Assembly (NCBI RefSeq): GCF_000621025.1 | Contig: NZ_JHZJ01000009.1 | Span: forward strand, 248,001 to 312,000 | Length of the DNA stretch: 64,000 nt | Direction: 5' to 3' | DNA from: Brackiella oedipodis DSM 13743 | GTDB lineage: Bacteria > Pseudomonadota > Gammaproteobacteria > Burkholderiales > Burkholderiaceae_B | In this document: positions 63,660 to 64,000 of the stretch, piece by piece | How the letters are laid out: every line of letters begins with the position of its first letter | How positions within the stretch are numbered: the first letter of the stretch is position 1 | The notes under the pieces: generated by a model | What the model saw: the letters and a program-made list of their open reading frames with translations, nothing else | What the model was told of the DNA's origin: nothing | Databases searched by the model: none | Translations under genes and position numbers: made by a program

Positions 63660-63879
63660 GGGTGGTGAAGAAATGAAGAAGTAAAACGTTAATTGTATAC
63701 CTTATTTTCTAAACACCATGAAGCTAATTGTGACTGTGGTAGATATCCCTAAATAGCGGTTTTTGTTACAAAAAATAGACGAGTTTTCGCTTACAATAAC
63801 CTAGGGTTTTTTAGGATTTAGTCACCTACAAAATAGTCCTACAATTTGTTTGTTATTGTCCCTAGATAAAGGCTTGCAT

Positions 63880-64000
63880 ATGTTATACACCGATTATCCT
63901 AGTGCCCGTAGCCAGCAAATTGCACAACAGGTCGAAGCATTCGTTCGTCAAACCATCATTCCTTATGAGCAGGATCCGCGCTTTACTAATCATGGCCCGT
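63880..64000 (+). CDS. Acyl-CoA dehydrogenase family protein (3' end beyond the window)
   Basis: Only 40 codons are inside the window, and the frame stays open to its end. The start MLYTDYPSARSQQIAQQVEAF and then VRQTIIPYEQDPR resembles the N-terminal helix of acyl-CoA dehydrogenases in Burkholderiales. AAAGG stands seven bases before the ATG. The short sequence makes the family call tentative. A TACAAT -10-like box is at 63840-63845. Confidence 0.6.
   Translation, partial: MLYTDYPSARSQQIAQQVEAFVRQTIIPYEQDPRFTNHGP

Overview
The window looks like the chromosome of a betaproteobacterium of the order Burkholderiales, most likely family Alcaligenaceae. This rests on gene order (tsaE-amiC-mutL-miaA; pcnB-folK beside a HAD phosphatase and hda divergent from purM; carAB to greA, yhbY/rlmE, ftsH, folP, glmM, then ppx/ppk and pst), on protein style, and on a base composition more AT-rich than Bordetella. 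That suggests one of the smaller, lower-GC genera, but I cannot name it from sequence alone. Nearly all of the window is dense core genome. I see no prophage, intact transposon, CRISPR array or obvious defence island.

Layout. 1-3.9 kb: 3' end of a dipeptide ABC importer (permease, fused double ATPase, binding protein). 3.9-14 kb: two head-to-head housekeeping blocks, (hda, HAD phosphatase, pcnB, folK)/purM and (tsaE, amiC, mutL, miaA)/xerD. 14-15.8 kb: a secreted YcnI-like copper-binding candidate, tRNA-Arg(CCT), and an orphan antitoxin-like HTH gene. 15.8-25.3 kb: an AddB/AddA-like helicase-nuclease pair, the 4.5S SRP RNA, dnaX, ybaB and recR. 25.3-36.6 kb: transaldolase, an unknown secreted Cys-rich protein, carAB, a bacterioferritin, a Bcr/CflA exporter, a uracil permease and greA. 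36.7-42.3 kb: yhbY/rlmE, ftsH, folP, glmM. 42.3-51 kb: a phosphate neighbourhood (OlsB-like ornithine-lipid acyltransferase, ppx, ppk, pstSCAB). 51-57 kb: an unknown gene, tRNA-Cys, queC, an old yellow enzyme, an M20 peptidase and sodA. 57-63.7 kb: a YhiI-RbbA-YhhJ type ABC-2 exporter with its own outer-membrane factor. The last 121 bases open an acyl-CoA dehydrogenase gene.

How the genes work together. The phosphate block joins high-affinity uptake (PstSCAB), polyphosphate synthesis and breakdown (Ppk, Ppx) and the first step of phosphorus-free ornithine lipid synthesis (OlsB). A good Pho-box-like site precedes pstS. MutL, the AddAB-like pair, RecR, DnaX and XerD form a replication and repair theme. 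Rho-independent terminators are clear and often bidirectional between convergent genes.

The most interesting signals are small. They are loss of expected ligands in otherwise normal proteins (Bfr without its haem Met, QueC without its zinc Cys set, the AddB-like nuclease without three of four Fe-S Cys), in-frame slippery heptamers in dnaX, a 604-base greA leader with phased AT tracts and a strong hairpin, a long inverted repeat before olsB, and degenerate repeats shared between intergenic gaps. I found no convincing wholly new multi-gene system.
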